Below are positions 22,215-34,175 of a stretch of DNA of 64,000 nucleotides, one piece after another (position 1 is the stretch's first letter; every line of letters begins with the position of its first letter). Origin of the DNA: Xylaria sp. FL1777 (Eukaryota; Ascomycota; Sordariomycetes; Xylariales; Xylariaceae); the NCBI GenBank assembly GCA_022578965.1, contig MU400616.1, forward strand, positions 1-64,000. Reading direction: 5' to 3'. The position numbers were made by a program, and so were the translations under genes. The notes under the pieces are model-generated. The model was not told the origin of the DNA. It saw nothing but the letters and a program-made list of their open reading frames with translations, and ran no database searches.

Positions 22215-24217
22215 TCACAGCCGTTGTCTCCCTCTAGTCTCGATAGGGATTAAGACCATGCCCACGAATGCGGCGAGGATGAGCGCCGCGGAGAGATAGA
22301 TGGGGGCCGTGGTGCCGTCGCCGGGGGCGTTGGCGGCCAGGAGGGGCGCGAGCAGGCCCGTGACGCGATTCAGGAAGCTCGCGACGCCCGTGGCGGCGCC
22401 GCGCACGGGGGCCGGGAAGATCTCGGGCGTGAAGGCGTACAGAACGCCGTACATGATGTTCTGGCAGAAGGCCTCGACCGAAGTGAAGAAGAGCTGCGCC
22501 GTCGGCGTCGTGCCGAGCGTCACGAAGAAGTACAGGAACACGGCCGACACGAGCGTCGAGATGGCGAGCGTGCCTTTGCGCCCCAGGAAGCGCGAGTCCT
22601 GGTCTACGAGGTACGCCGCGAGGAGACTCCCGGGCACGCCGACTACGGAGATGATGGCGTAGTTCCGGTATGTCTCCGCGGGCGTTGTTGAGGCGCCCTC
22701 GCGGGTCGCTACGGATACCTCCCCCCCGCCGTGCGAGAGGTATTGGGGGAGAAATGCGTTGAAAAGCGGGTATCCCATGCCGATGGCTGCCCAGCAGAAC
22801 CAAATGAGCGCCGTGGCGAGACCTAGCTTCCGGTTCTGAAATAGGGGTTGGATGTGGCTGAAAGAGAGTGAGCTGAGGTTCTGCTTGAGTACGCTGCTTG
22901 CTGAAACTCGGGCGGGGGCTCGCTCCGTATCGTCGGCGTCGACAACGGCGTCTAACACCTCTTCTGTGAGCCACGTTTTCTTATTGTTGCGGTACGCGAT
23001 CCCATGGACGACAGCGACAGCCTCAGCTTGTCGACCTTGCGATAACAGGTATTTTGGGGACTCGAAAAGGTGAAATAGGCCGAAACGGATGAGAAACATA
23101 ATGAATGTGACAATGCCGACCGTGGCGATGAATAGCCGCCATCCTTGGTCGACCGGCCAGTTCGTGATGAAGTACCAAGCGAACAGGGATGACACAAGTT
23201 GGCCCACCGGCCACCATACAGATAGTAGCGTCAAAAGTGAGCTCGAAGCATCGGGCAAAAACTCGAGAAAGAGAGCGCCGTCAACGGGTAGGTTTCCACC
23301 TACGCCCGTGCCCATCAACGCAAATAAGAAGCAGACAGCGGGCCAATTAGGTGCAAATGCCGCCAAAGTACCGAATATGCTCGTGATTAGCAGTGTGAGA
23401 TTGAAGGCGATCCGCCTCCCCATGATGTCGGCGCCCAGTCCCCATAATGCACTGCCGATGCTCAAGCCAATGTAAAGAGAGCTCGTTGTGTATCTGACCT
23501 GCTTCTCCGTGACACCAAATTCTCCGGATAATGAAGGGAGGGTTAAAGAGACGCCCTAGTAGACGGTTTAGTAAGACACGGCTCTAAGACACAGGATGAC
23601 TCAATGTTTTATCCCAGTTGACTTACTTGCATCCAAAGGCTGAATCATTATATTAGTTGATGAATTAAGCATAAATAGTTTTAGTTTTAGGAACTTACTT
23701 GTCAGCAAACCAACCAAAACCGCACAGAACGAAGAGCTGCCAGTTATACCGGCCCATGCCGATGTCTTGAATGGCCTTATTGATGATTTTAGATTTCACT
23801 GTGGCGTAGAGGCAGTGAGCAAAGAAAACGCTATATAACCTCTCGAACGATTGCAGTTAGACGAAAACAGTGCAACTCACACTCATACTCGGTCCATCTA
23901 CGTCCAGGCTCACCCTTCCGTACATCTCGTCGAAGACCTTCTATAGTGTACTCGGCTGCATCCATCTGCAGCATACCATCGCCCTCATTGTCGCTGTTCT
24001 TAAACGCACTGCCGAGGGCGGTCTCCTCGTCTTCATTATAATCTAGACCGGCATTGCCGTGAGCATCGCCGGAGCCGCGTCGGTCCTCCTCGAACTCGGC
24101 CTTACCGCACCTCGCGGAATAACTGTGGAGGTGTGCCTCCTCCAGCGGCACCAGGACGCCAACGTAATCATGCACAGATTCCCGCCGTGCAAACATGGGC
24201 CTGAGAAACCGACGCAT
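22215..24217 (-). CDS. major facilitator superfamily transporter (SV2/sugar-phosphate-like)
   Basis: Four exons (24217-23881, 23798-23699, 23639-23627, 23555-22215) give 596 residues. A cytosolic N-terminus of about 130 acidic residues precedes 12 predicted membrane segments. The first runs through LFVLCGFGWFADN and continues across the 13-nt third exon (LWMQ). MFS signatures are GADIMGRR after TM2, FESPKYLL after TM6, and PEIFPAPVRG in the C-terminal half. The PESPK-type loop and length fit the SV2/SVOP-like branch of metabolite:H+ symporters; the substrate cannot be read from sequence. The microexon is required: it closes both phases and restores the ADNLWMQGV motif. Convergent with the J-domain gene. 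Confidence 0.9.
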
Positions 24218-25862
24218 TGTGGCGGCCGTGAAAGGATCAGAATACTTGGCTTCGAGGCTGGGCTAGGCTACCTAGCTGCCTGGGTCCATTGGAAAGAGTC
24301 GGTTACTGTTGGCTCTCTTTGTGGAGAGAGGTCAGGGGGCCATTCAAAGGGGGCACCCGAAATAGAAACGTCCTTATGCGATAAACACGGTTGGGCCAAT
24401 GTTGGGAGCATTTGTTTACAGTAATGATGCACTAAATCGGATACAAATAAAGATATCACATCGTAGCACAGAGGTAGTGGAAAAGTAAGACGGAAGGAAA
24501 AGGTCAGTCTCTTCTTAGTGAGCCACGTGATTGATTGTTGCAGCTGATGAGATGAGACTGTCGCCAGCAAATGAGAACCAAGGCGAAACAGCCCCTGTAA
24601 TGTGTCCTGACTGTTTCGGCAATCCCCAGACCATAGCCCCAGATTTCATTCGCTGCAGCGGCCGACGTCATGGCGATCAGCTGGACAGTCAGTGCGTATT
24701 TAAAGGTACGTACATGCTCTAAAAAAGTGGACATCGCCCTGTGTACCTGCTGCGTATGTATTTGTAGGTGAAGGATGCAGTTTCGAGTAATTGTGATTAC
24801 ACACTACCTACTGTGGATAAAAGACTTTGGAGGATATATCTAAGATGTATCTGAATATGTAATCAAACCTCGGTAGATTAAATAGGGACCCAGTTAAGAG
24901 TGTTACATATACGTACCTACTAGGTTTTTTACCTATTTCTTAGGTAACTGGTACCTTACATGTGATTTATTTCCGCATCATGACCGAATTCTAGATTTCT
25001 CCAATGCCGAGATTTTCAAATGCGTCCGTCGATCAATCAATCATGTGGTCGCTGCACCACTCCGCATCGACGATCAGGTGATTTATTTGAACTTAACTTT
25101 TTCACTCTACGAATACCCTTAACAAGTCCTCCTTGTCTATCCAACCTGAACCCAAGCTCGTCATAGCCGTGAGTGAGGAAGATGAGTTTATTCAGAGTAT
25201 TGTAGGACACTCTAGAAAAAGGTACACTTCGGCAGTTCACAAGGATGACGAATGACTTGATATGGGAAGTTAAATTTCGCCTCGTGATGACAGTGTGCAG
25301 TCGTAGGTATGCCACAAACTAACCTCAAGGTCTCGCAAACAGGTGCAGCAGACCTACCACTACTACCGATAGCCGCTACCCGGTCTTCGTCTAAGATGCC
25401 ACCTTGTGTCGTCCCTTTCTCATCACAAGAAGCTGAGACACTAGACAATATGAGACTACTAGACGTATTGTCGACGATTACCTCTAATACACAGATACTC
25501 GTCCGACACGAGAAGTCAAGTCAGCTGTAGACATAGTTGAACGAGCGTATAAGTTAGCCTATGTACCGATGTACTATTGTACCAAAATTCTAACGAGCGT
25601 GAGAGAATAAAAAGAAAGAAAAAACCTATATACAATCAGCGAATGTAATGCAGCTGGGAGCTCAACTCCGAGACAAAACGGCCAGCTCAGCTGCCAGTGA
25701 ACTTAAAAAAAAATTCATTCCAAACGTCAACCTCCATTGCGCCTCCCCCCCAAAACTACTACCTGAGCGATCGTCATCGAACCGCTCACAGTAGTGTGGG
25801 CGCCGCGACACGGTTGTCAAGTCACATCGTCGTCCCCACCGTATTTCGAATACAGGATGAGT
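24218..25862. other. 1.6 kb intergenic region
   Basis: This stretch holds the MFS promoter and the 3' side of the nucleotidyltransferase-like gene. A TAGGTA-type cluster lies near 24913-24960. Short ORFs are present but none has recognisable motifs or favourable splice extensions. No gene seen. Confidence 0.45.
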
Positions 25863-26665
25863 TCAGGTCTCGAGTGCCGGCGTGTGCATGGGCGAGGAGA
25901 AGGCGGGATATACGTCCCAGAGCGCCTCCTTAAGGGCGACTTCCTGCTGGCGGGCACGTATGGCCAGGGTCTCCAAGACTTTTCTTTCGTAAGCTTCCAG
26001 TTTTTCGTTCACCCAGGCTGTGCGTTGAGCTAGCGTTTGGCGCGCCAGCTCATGGTCGACAAGGGCAGCAGCGTCGTCGGCATCCTGTCGTCTTTGCACT
26101 GGGGTGGAAGCCTTCGAATAGCTCGAGTTGATCTTGAAGGCGACCAGGTCCTCTAGCGATATATAGGGGACCTGGCCGTACGGGATTCCATAGACGACAT
26201 GTTCCGGGTCCGGGAGGTGGGGGTACTGACGGTTATGTTGGTATAGAGTTGGTAGAAAGCGAGTATACGGGAAGATATATGGGACATGTTTCTTACCAAC
26301 CATTGTGAGGACATCTTGATCCGAATGTCCCGGCCGGCAGGACTATGGTATAACAGTACCTGCTTGTTTTGTGTGAAAGGAGAGTTAGGATGCTCCAGCA
26401 ACTTCTGCCGGAGGAAGTCCAGAGTGGGGAGATTGGTGACAAAATCGATACTCTGAGGAAACGAACAGTGAGCCATCGAACCCAACCCAAGAACCGAGAT
26501 AAGGGGAACCGGTCTTACGTTTGCTGGTCGGTGAGTAGGGAGGTAGTGCCATAGTGCAAGACCTCCCACGACCGTAAGCCTTGTGTCCACAAGCTCCGGG
26601 ATCTGCTTGATTATTTGGATGACGTTGCAAACGGCGTCTTCTAACTCCTTGGGCTGATCTCTCAT
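25863..26665 (-). CDS. AbiEii-like nucleotidyltransferase-fold protein
   Basis: Exons 26665-26519, 26452-26297 and 26225-25863 give 221 residues. Residues 31-57 read TVVGGLALWHYL then SIDFVTNL, the GG...(D)xD layout of the minimal nucleotidyltransferase fold. A later segment SLEDLVAFKI, followed by QRRQDADDAAAL, matches the helix seen in AbiEii and related nucleotidyltransferases (LxAxK...KDxxD). The first metal-binding Asp is replaced by Ser50 (SID instead of DID), so activity is uncertain. The C-terminal third is a helical, basic region (LAQRTAWVNEKLEAYERK). The family assignment is my inference from motifs; similar fungal-only proteins are usually left as hypothetical. Introns are 66 and 71 nt with good donors (GTAAGA). 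Confidence 0.65.
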
Positions 26666-28774
26666 GGCCAGCCGGGTTCAAATGGAGATACCGAGAGTCA
26701 GGCGAATTCGAGGAGAAAGAGCGCGAGGCCTATAAAAGTCGACGCGGCCGGCACGTCAAGATTCGGTATTCAGGGGCGAACCCTAGAGAGATCTTGATGC
26801 CGTTCTTATAGGATGGTTGAAGAGAAAGAATTGAAGAGAAGAGAACGAAAAGCCGGCAACAGGAGAAGGGCTCTCGACCGCCCCTCACCCTACGGTTGAG
26901 GTGAGCTCGGTGTTATAGTGTTGATCGTCGTTAGTGAGCGACGTGTAACACTAGCGATCCTCTTCCGGCGGCTCTCCTCCGGCCCCAGCTAAAATTTCAG
27001 GCTGGCTGTTGTTATATTGCTGAGACGATCCGCGAAAGGCTAGTGGCAACGGTAATAGTGAGAGTAACTCCTAATAATTCGGACGGCCCTGGGGCGTTGA
27101 ATCATTCATCGTTCCTGAGATCGAGTGGTAGTCAGATTTGGCTGGTGGTGGAGATAGTCGAGACGAGGTCTAGCCGGGCCAACGGCCATTATAGATAACC
27201 TCGAGTAGTGTGAATGTGGAACTAACAAACGCGGCACGGCATTGAAGTTTCACCAATCTTCGCCCTAAGATCACCTAGCTAGGAATTCAAGGTTCATGGC
27301 CGCGGTCTGGCTCCTCTACCTTAAATAGGCTCTACCTTCTGCATGACTCGACGCTAGATTCGATCCAACAGCCTCTAGAAATACCAATGCAATGTGAAGG
27401 AAAGGCCTCTCGATCTGGGGCATTTAATCTGCACAAATGCGGGGGAAGAGTAACCTTAAAAACGAGACTGTTGCTCGATATTTATGTGCTGGGCGCTTTT
27501 GGTTCAAGCAGATTCAATTAAACATGTAGGTTAGGGATAGAGCCAGACCTGTAAGCATTATCTCCCTCTTAGTTACGGCACCCGGAATACCCATCAGCCA
27601 TCTACGACTGACTAGCCGTACAGCCCGACGGCATCCGAGAAATGTTCATACGGGTTCTTTGCCAAGGTAGCGGTGTTAATGACCCCCGTGATCTGTTCGC
27701 GAAAGTCAAACTCTATTTTTTACTAAAGGAGTAGCTGGGGTGCTTTTTGCTTTACGACGAATCGGGTTCAACAGCCAATGAGCTGCGCCTACTAGTGTAA
27801 TGATTCTCGCTCACATTAAATTCATCATGATAGCCGTAGAATGTGTCCAGCATATAGACGGAGGAACGCTGGGGAACACCAGGAGCAAAATATGTCTAAC
27901 GCTGTAAGTAGAAATGATCCCAGGAGAGGTAAAATGCAGTCTCGCGGAGAAAATATATTAGACAGAATATTTTTACAAAGAGAAGGCAACTATCTAGTAT
28001 TTATCTTCAATAATTGGCGGTATGAGGATCCTGTCCTCGTCCATTACCACGAAAATGATTTGTTGAGGGGTGTCTTAGAGTCACTATCTTCGACGAACTT
28101 CTATTTTGATCTGGTCCAGAATGTACTAGTCTTATTGATATATGACATATTCCATGCCCACGATGTTAGTTAATAAACAAGCAAAATGTATCATCTTATA
28201 TACCTATAGTTGATAATATACTCGATAATTCCAAGCCCTTGTCTGATAAATATATGTACTCTACCAACTCCGCTTCAGAACCAATGCAAATGCTGTTTCC
28301 AAAGTCTTGTTGTCTCCATACTCTCCTGCCTGGACTCCTTGCACCACTTTAGAGACATATTGATTTATGTTGACATGCTTAAGTACCGTATTCATACAGA
28401 GTCGGGCCTCCCACTTCGTGATAGTGAGGCCGATGACTGTCAATCGATGAACATGATGGTGGCCCTTCCGCCAATATATCATAAATCGACAGCACGACAC
28501 CCATCGTGGCTTCAGAGTCCTGAGACCATCGTATCTCTACTGGTCTCGGTCCGAAAGTCTCCACGTCTCCTGAGGATGGTGTGCCGGTAGTTGTAGGTGG
28601 TGTGATGTGAGGTGCGACGTGAGATGATGAATCTGACGGAGTGTTAGAAGCCGTCAACAGCCCATCCCATATCACCTCGTTCCAACGAGGTCGCTTCCAA
28701 TACTTGAATCGTTCAATACGAGTCCTTCGCCGGCGGTTACGACGAAAGTGGTGGCTTCGGAAGAGGATTTTCAA
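26666..28774. other. 2.1 kb intergenic region with a TATA-like box and an inverted GTGTTA/TAACAC pair
   Basis: Upstream of the nucleotidyltransferase-like gene a TATAAAAG box lies at 26731-26738, oriented to the right, away from that gene. A GTGTTA...TAACAC inverted pair spans about 26910-26952. This combination could be a remnant LTR or promoter, but no flanking partner is visible. The rest, including small ORFs near 27841-28173 and 28379-28774, shows no recognised protein. Confidence 0.35.
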
Positions 28775-31043
28775 CTACAATAATACTCCTTCGTCATCAT
28801 CACCATGCGTAGTTCCGTCGTCCTCGTCCCAGTCAATCTCACCAGCTAAGGCATCGGCTTTTCGCTGAACCTCAGCCAATCCGCTTAGTTCAGCAACGTA
28901 ATCTTTATCTTCTAATGCACGTTTAACAAACTCCCAACCTTCGTTTCGATATGCTGAAAGGATAGGCTGACTGCAAGCGCTGCAGCAAGGATAGGACTGC
29001 CCTCTGATGACAAGATTCTGGAATCTATTGAGGAATCCACGAATTTGATGGGGAACAATACCTAGAGCATACTCATCGGTAATGTTAGCCTCCTGGGATG
29101 CGGTTGATGTAGTCGCCGGGGCTGGCGCGTGATGCCCCAGGGGATGCTGTAATAGACTGGTTAGTAGCTCAACCAGCAGAGCAGAGGCAATGGATGCGAT
29201 GCCTGGTCGTGTAACCGTGCACTGTTGGTCAAGCGTCAAATCTTTTTGTGACTGCCTCATTATTAGCAACGAGGAAAATCTGGATAAGGATTGGCCATCT
29301 TACATCGCCAGGCGCAACTACATCATTACAGAAGTAGCAACCCAAAGTATCGTCGCTACCATCCTTAGGCTCGGCACCATGTCTCATGACTACGTAGGTA
29401 TCGAAGCCGAGCGCAGCATTCATGACGATCTTCCCAGCAGCTTTACCCATCACCGTAGGCAGCCATCTCGATTCCCGACTGTCCATGAGCAAGAATATCG
29501 CATCGTGGTCATTGATTAAAGCTTTCAGCTTCTCGAAATCGCCCCGGGTCTTGTCTACGATTGGATGACCAAGCATCGGAACCGACAAAACTTCACCATG
29601 ACTATCCACACCAGGGTAAATCTGCTTTAAGGCTTCTGCTGCTCTAATAGCTTTCGGGGCCCCCCCATTGAGGCAGTCATCGTATACGAAGAGGGGCTGC
29701 CGTACCGGGTTCGAAAAGGATACAGCACCATAGTCCACGAATGTAATTTTGCGGACCCCCCATCCCATTAGATTTCTCGACACGTAACTACCGAGTGTGC
29801 CTGCACCGAGAAGTAAACATCTTGTATTTTTTATAGCTTCAAGGTTGAGATCGGGTGAGATTCGCCATTTCATCAGCTTCAGATTAAGGTCAACGGACTG
29901 ATCGGCGAGACGAGCTGGATCCATCGACTCCGCAAGGCTGACGGATCTTGCAGTTAACTTGTTTGCCTGATTACGCTCCCAACCCGTGGCTTTGGGCATT
30001 GCCGAGAGCACTAATTGGTCGACTGAGTCCATGAATAGGGACATGACGATGCTCCGAGCCTCATGTCTGCGCGACTGGATATCACGATAACATAGGATTT
30101 GAACTTCGCTGAGCTGGTATCGCTGTCTCACTAACATCAACAGATTTCTCAAGGGCCATGCCGGATGTTCATCATACGTTGACGGGTCTACAAATGCCAC
30201 ATATCTGTCCTCTTTTGGAATGCCGAGAAAGAAACCGTTCTCGAAGTCGCGCAACGAACCAATGTCCCAGGTATAACCGATATCCTCGGAAGGAGGATCG
30301 AGGCTAGCGGGTCGCCGCTTGCCTCGAACCTTTTTGGCTAAGAAAAACCCATACTCTCTGTTGTCAACAGAGTACCGCCATGTGCCAACTCGTTCAACCA
30401 AGGCAGTGCTTTCGGCAGGCGCCAAGTGTTGTATCTCGCCTGCTCGCTTCCATGCAGGGTCTGAAGGGAGAGTTGGAAATCCAAACCAGTATGTCATACG
30501 GTACTTTTTCAGGTCGGCATAAGAGAGGATGATATATGAGGATAGAAGAGAGGGGACCGAATATATGGTGCCATCCTTGATAGCATCCCAGATCTGAAGC
30601 TCGTTAATGCATGGTCTACAGTCTGGCGAGCGATGCAGGGAGCAGTAGAGGGCCATACCTGGCGAGCGGCGTTGTTGAGTATCTCAACCTTATCTGCCTG
30701 TCTGAAGGCCTCCATGGTATTAGTGTTTCTAATGATGCCCTCGGCTCGCACCGCATTGGCGGGTACGCTGCAGGGTGGCCCATCGCATTAGCCCTGAAAG
30801 AGTAGGGGCAAGCACAAGTAACACAAAGGCAGAGTCGGCTTACGTGGTGCTGGTGAGCGCACTAGCCAGCACTTGCATCTTGACGCTGTCGTCGGGATGC
30901 ACTCCAAGACGGGGTTCGTACAAGCCCAGGACGGGACGCGCCGAGTCGCTGAGCTTGTCATGATCGAGCTTCGAGGCGAACAGAGCTGAGTAGAAGGGCA
31001 GCTCGATCTCGGATGAGAAAGGCGCGAACTTTAGTGTGGCCAT
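28775..31043 (-). CDS. ATG7: ATG7, E1-like activating enzyme of autophagy
   Basis: Exons 31043-30844, 30767-30659, 30593-29304 and 29251-28775 give 691 residues. ATG7 adenylates Atg8 and Atg12 and passes them to Atg3 and Atg10 during autophagosome formation in the cytosol. The N-terminal Atg3/Atg10-binding half (1-330, starting [18 protein letters not shown]) is followed by the adenylation domain. Its nucleotide motif GAGTLG is at 366-371, followed by [22 protein letters not shown]. Zinc-ligand pairs are CYFC (near 520) and CSAC farther on. The catalytic Cys is about 544 ([11 protein letters not shown]), just after the last intron. The C-terminus is acidic, as in other fungi. Introns of 76, 65 and 52 nt close all phases. 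It is divergent from DCD1 over 1.27 kb. Confidence 0.96.
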
Positions 31044-32312
31044 GTCGGCCAAGGGCTCTGGGCCGAGAGATCAGGACTACCGATGGGGTTGTGTCCGTGA
31101 AGCGATGGCTTGTCGTGGAGGGTGGATCGAGGGGATCGAGGGCAGATCGAGGGCAGATTGGGGATCTCCGAGTGAACCGACAACAGTGGATGGTGGTTGT
31201 AGATGTTTCGACGATGATGCCTGTCTAGGACGGCCGAGTTGAACTGTAGATTGGATGGGGGGATTGAACCAAGAGACGCAGGTGCTTAAAGTATTAGATC
31301 GGAGTAGGAACGAGCTGCGAGAGGGAGTAGGAGGTGGGATGATGCCCACCTACGTACATAAGTACATACCCTAGGATCAGCATGGTGGGGGTAGTTGCCT
31401 GTTACCTCTGCTAAGGTACCGACCGGTAGGAGAGGTGCAGTACCTTCTCGATCAAGCTCCATCTCTCAGCCTTAGAAACGGCTACGGTAATCGGGTCATG
31501 TCTTAGCTGCTACCTGCCTGCCTAGACTACCTATGTACCTACCTACCTACTTACCCACGCAATAGTATTATCCAGGGCCAGAACAACCGGTACCTATCTA
31601 TCCGAAGCAACATCTGACTGCGTCCATCATAGCCCGTGATCTCAAAAGAGTAGGTCACATGTCGCATATATTAAGAGGGAGACAATAGTACGACATCTAC
31701 ATGTCTGACAGAGAGGAGTCATCACCTGGAGCGTCGACATGACGTGACGTATTCGTTGGGTCTTGGCTTTATCAAGTAACACATGCACCGATCACTGCAC
31801 CAAACAACTTGAACATACATATGTACATTCCTACCTTAAGATGACTTTAAGTAGAGCTTAGATAGGTACTTATAGCTCCATCGTGGATACCCCGTAGACA
31901 GATCGAGCTGTGGCCGCTTTACGAATCGGTAGGTATGTACCACAGGTTTGCAGGCACGTTGAGGCTTAGTGGGGTAATGATGTAGGCAGCCGTACCCTGA
32001 AAGAACCCGACCACAGTGCCTACATGTACCTAGGTAGGTACTTACCTAGTATGGATTAGGTAATTCCTGGTGGGTTTGGGCTGGTGGGGTAGGATGTCCA
32101 AGCGTCTAGGTGTCCAAGCGCGACAGGGCGCGTCTTAACCACTGAATTTGGGTAATTGAGTTCGATTCGGACGCACGAGGATCCGAGGCTCTGGTCGGTC
32201 TGCAGTCCTCGAACCCTCCTCCCCTACCTACGTTATGATTTGCATTTCCTAGTGGTGCATTTGAAAACTAAACTAAAAAAGAAAATAAAAAATTGCCCGC
32301 ATTGTCGCGACG
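31044..32312. promoter_or_regulatory. divergent promoter region between ATG7 and DCD1
   Basis: This 1.27 kb holds promoters for both genes. TAGGTA/TACCTA motifs cluster at 31527-31555 and 32025-32060. The part next to ATG7 (31080-31220) is G/A-rich with short direct repeats of GGATCGAGG/GGCAGATCGAGG. An A-rich stretch (32265-32292) precedes the DCD1 start. No gene seen. Confidence 0.45.
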
Positions 32313-33575
32313 ATGTTGATCGGGATATGTGGCGGTATGCACAACCTATCCCAAGTCAACCTCAACAACCCTCGATACTCTTTTCAATTTCACGCGAAGC
32401 TGACGTAAGAGAAAAGCAAAATGCGCGGGGAAGAGGACGGTCGCACAGTACCTGGTCGAGCACCATGGTTTCAAGAAGCTGCACATCCAGAGGCGGAAAG
32501 GAGAGCCACAGGCGCAAAACGGAGATTTAGAGTTGGAGATCAACGGCTCGCCGGCAGCTTCTAAGAGTCACGCGACCTCGACGGGACAAAGCGGCTCAAT
32601 TGCGGGGAACCACGTTGCGGTTCGGCCCAAGACTGGGACGACGTGGCCGCCCCCTGTTTTCGCAAGCGAGGGAGAGCTTCTGGACTTCGTAACGAAGCAC
32701 TGGCGCTCCCGCTGGGTGACGACGGACATCCACAGCGAGGCCGTCGTGGACGCGCTGAGCCGGCGTCCGTTCTTCATCCTCATCAGCGTGGACGCGCCCG
32801 TGACGGTGCGATGGCGACGGCACCAGGGGCGCCAGGGGCAGCTCCCTTCCGGCCCGTCCACCAGCCTGGAGGATTTCGTCGCCGAGTCCGACGCGCATCT
32901 CTACGACGCCCACGCCGGCGTGCTCCCGCTCATGTCGCGGGCCGCGATCCGGCTCCTTAACACCTCCGACTCGCTGGCACACCTCTACGCGACACTAGGG
33001 AAACTGGATCTCACGAACGGTGACCGTCTGCGGCCGAGCTGGGACAGCTACTTCATGGCCTTGGCATCTCTCGCGGCGCGGCGGTGCAACTGCATGAAGC
33101 GGGCCGTGGGGTGTGTCCTGGTGGACAGTAAGCGACGCGTGATATCGACGGGATACAACGGGACGCCGCGGAATCTAACGAACTGCATGGAAGGCGGGTG
33201 TCCGCGGTGCAACTCGGGCGACGTTAGCAGCGGCGTGTCGCTGGCGACCTGTCTCTGTCTTCATGCGGAGGAGAATGCCCTTCTCGAGGCCGGACGCGAG
33301 CGTATCCGCGACGGTAGCGTGCTGTACTGTAACACGTGCCCCTGTCTCACGTGCAGCATCAAGATCGTGCAGGTCGGCATCAGCGAGGTAGTATATAGCC
33401 AGGGATATAGCATGGACGGCGAGACAGCGCGCATCTTCTTATCTGCAGGAGTCAAGCTAAGGCAATTTTCACCTGTAAGTCAGTTCTTGATGCGTCAAAG
33501 AATGCCTGCTAACGATAGGTGTAGCCAGCCGACGGCTTGATTCATTTAGAAAAGACGGAACATACGAGTCTCTGA
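32313..33575 (+). CDS. DCD1: deoxycytidylate (dCMP) deaminase
   Basis: Exons 32313-32334, 32417-33474 and 33525-33575 give 376 residues. The enzyme converts dCMP to dUMP for thymidylate synthesis. The C-terminal half (about 205-365) is the zinc deaminase domain: LHAEENAL supplies the His ligand and catalytic Glu, and CNTCPCLTC supplies the PCxxC ligands. An upstream Cys-rich segment (CNCMKRAVGCVL and CMEGGCPRC) is typical of the family. The N-terminal domain starts with a nucleoside-kinase-like P-loop, GAKCAGKRT, split by the first intron: the 22-nt first exon encodes MLIGICG plus one base. The last exon restores the conserved end PPADGLIHLEK; reading through the 50-nt intron would replace it. 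Its branch site is TGCTAACG. Confidence 0.95.
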
Positions 33576-34175
33576 CCCAATGCGTCCTCACAACAGAATA
33601 ATATATAAGAAGGCCTAAGATCGATAGCTCCTCCTTTTGCGCACCTTTAAATGCTGGATACCCTACCAAAGCACTTTGACTTAAGCCAGGTTGAGTAAAG
33701 TAACATTGGTGCGCTTGCATCACTATTTCTATTGAAATAAGACAAGCATCCAACTCACGACTGTGGCTCGCATTAATTATGTTAGTTACTACAAGTGTTG
33801 ACTATGTGGTCATGGTCACATAGACTTAATTTATTAGTAGAACAAATTTATTTCATTGATATTAGAGCAGCTCATAGTAAAGCATGTTGGGTATTGATCA
33901 ACAATAATATCCACTGCCTAAGACCCCCATGCAGAAAGCCAGACAGATAACGTACACACCCTGACAACGTGATTGACGTATGAATTGCCGGGATCTCGTT
34001 CATTCTCGCCAAAGTGAATCCGAATATGAGAGGTTGAAATCGGTCAAACCGCCCAATTGGCAGAATAGTTTCGCAATATTGGAATATCGGTCTCGGGGTC
34101 TTAGATGACGATCGGCTCATCTTCTGGCATGCCTCACTAGTCTCCCCAGATTTCCCATTTCTTTATGTGCACCAC
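33576..34175. other. 600 bp convergent intergenic region
   Basis: The stretch lies between the stop codons of DCD1 (+) and the 65-residue membrane protein (-). It is mildly AT-rich and shows no gene or repeat. Confidence 0.45.

Noticed and set aside
27841..28173. 110-codon ORF on the + strand
   Set aside because: No motif or promoter context supports it; it may be chance.
28379..28774. 131-codon open frame directly after the ATG7 stop codon on the same strand
   Set aside because: It lacks an ATG at its beginning and has no recognisable protein; probably ATG7 3' UTR.
32140..32185. GTTCGATTC sequence resembling a tRNA B box
   Set aside because: No matching A box or cloverleaf could be folded around it.
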